Positions 63,064-64,000 of a stretch of DNA of 64,000 bases are shown here, piece by piece. Origin of the DNA: Bacteroides faecichinchillae JCM 17102 (GTDB lineage: Bacteria > Bacteroidota > Bacteroidia > Bacteroidales > Bacteroidaceae); NCBI RefSeq assembly GCF_000614145.1, contig NZ_BAKK01000003.1, positions 1 to 64,000 of the forward strand, read 5' to 3'. The position numbers and the translations under genes are program-made. The notes beneath the pieces were generated by a model that worked only from the letters and a program-made list of their open reading frames with translations, had not been told where the DNA came from and ran no database searches. The first letter of the stretch is position 1; the number at the start of each line of letters is the position of its first letter.

Positions 63064-64000
63064 ATGAATCAGTCTGTATTAATTAATGGAGTATTAATCT
63101 TCGACGGAATTAATGAGAAGGTTATCAAAGGGAATGTTCTAGTGGAAGAAGGACGTATTCAGAAGATCTCTGAGTTGCCGATTTCTGCTGAAGGAGTAAC
63201 AGTGATAGATGGAAAAGGTAAGTTTCTCATGCCGGGATTGATTGACGCTCATTGGCATTCGTATATGTCATGCAATACTATGATGGATTTGCTGACAGCG
63301 GACGATGCTTATACTCAGTTTAAAGCGGGACATGAAGCCGGAAAGACATTATTACGGGGATTTACTACCATTCGAGATGCAGGCGGTCCGGTTTTCGGAT
63401 TAAAGCGTGCGATTGATGAAGGGATATTATCCGGACCAAGGATTTATCCGAGTGGTTCCATCATCTCGCAGACTGGTGGGCATGGTGACTTTCGGGCAGT
63501 TTATGAAGAACCTCGTCCGTTTGATTGTTGTGGACTGACACATACCGAAGAAATCGGAGCTGCGATCATTGCGGATGGGGTAGATGCTGTTACTGTGGCT
63601 GCCCGTAACAATCTTCGTTTGGGGGCCAGTCAGATAAAGTTGATGACGGGTGGGGGAGTTGCTTCACTTTATGACCGTTTGGAAGATACCCAATATTTTG
63701 AAGAAGAGATTAATGCAGCAGTAAAAGCTGCGGAAGATGTCGGTACTTACGTGATGGTTCATGTATATGTGCCGAGAGCAATTTCCCGAGCTATTCATGC
63801 AGGAGTGAAAAGTATTGAACATGGTCATTTGATTGATGAACCAACGATGGCACTGATTGCAGAAAAAGACGTATGGCTAAGTATGCAACCATTTACTTTG
63901 GAAGATAATCAATATCCGACAAAAGAACAACAAGCTAAGCATGAAATGGTGGTTCATGGTACGGATAGTACTTATCAGTTGGCAAAGAAATACAAGGTAA
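63064..64000 (+). CDS. Amidohydrolase family protein (partial, runs off the window)
   Basis: First 312 residues of a metal-dependent amidohydrolase of the imidazolonepropionase/prolidase-like group. Zinc ligands: MPGLIDAHWHSYM (HxH), IKLMTGGGVAS with the carbamylated-Lys position, MVHVYVPRAISRAI and SIEHGHLIDE (further His residues). The start GVLIFDGINEKVIKGNVLVE is the usual beta-sandwich. No signal peptide is visible. The 3' end lies outside the window. Confidence 0.9.
   Translation, partial: MNQSVLINGVLIFDGINEKVIKGNVLVEEGRIQKISELPISAEGVTVIDGKGKFLMPGLIDAHWHSYMSCNTMMDLLTADDAYTQFKAGHEAGKTLLRGFTTIRDAGGPVFGLKRAIDEGILSGPRIYPSGSIISQTGGHGDFRAVYEEPRPFDCCGLTHTEEIGAAIIADGVDAVTVAARNNLRLGASQIKLMTGGGVASLYDRLEDTQYFEEEINAAVKAAEDVGTYVMVHVYVPRAISRAIHAGVKSIEHGHLIDEPTMALIAEKDVWLSMQPFTLEDNQYPTKEQQAKHEMVVHGTDSTYQLAKKYKV

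Overview
The window looks like a chromosomal segment of a gut Bacteroides (Bacteroidales). The evidence is a SusC/SusD pair, -7 promoter elements of the form TAnnTTTG, a small Hc1-like histone, an RRM RNA-binding protein with a glycine-rich tail, a fimbrillin-type lipoprotein and a moderately AT-rich genome with a still more AT-rich polysaccharide block. I place it at genus level only.

Region 1 (1-19.3 kb) is one surface-polysaccharide operon on the + strand: Wzz chain-length protein, PglF/CapD-type 4,6-dehydratase, an ATP-grasp / SDR / divergent PLP-enzyme trio, WecE, WecF, Wzx flippase, WecC, WecB, a Wzy-like polymerase, a glycosyltransferase, a decayed segment, a PglA-like glycosyltransferase, then PglC-, PglD- and PglE-like proteins. 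It reads as a hybrid. PglF/E/D/C would make and load a diacetamido-trideoxyhexose on undecaprenyl phosphate. WecB/C would make UDP-ManNAcA, and WecE/F would make and transfer a 4-amino-4,6-dideoxygalactose as in enterobacterial common antigen. No WecD or RmlA/B is present here.

Region 2 (19.3-29.2 kb) holds an RRM protein and a cold-shock protein on the - strand, an HU-like protein / membrane peptide / amidase trio, a nucleosidase, YbaN, then queD-queE-lutA-lutB-lutC-pyridoxamine kinase and a DUF418 membrane protein. Region 3 (29.2-43 kb) holds an ECF sigma factor with a TonB-like membrane partner, a divergent vWA protein, a papain-like protease, tRNA-Trp, an ArsC-like protein, a UDG-superfamily glycosylase, SusC/SusD, a decayed permease and a KamA-family radical SAM protein. 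Region 4 (43-64 kb) is housekeeping and stress genes: an alanine symporter, a histone-like protein, a radical SAM/HhH DNA-metabolism pair, MgtC, a K+ channel, a lytic transglycosylase, a Nei-like protein, an epimerase-lipocalin fusion, a MATE exporter, a fimbrillin, a pseudouridine synthase, a MaoC protein, a GNAT fusion and a truncated amidohydrolase.

A caution runs through the whole window. At least nine otherwise well-conserved genes are split, eight by what looks like a single missing base (capD, amidase, ybaN, lutB, alanine symporter, K+ channel, MATE, rluA) and queD by a different small indel. Sequencing or assembly deletions are the simplest explanation. I give full gene spans and mark the break.
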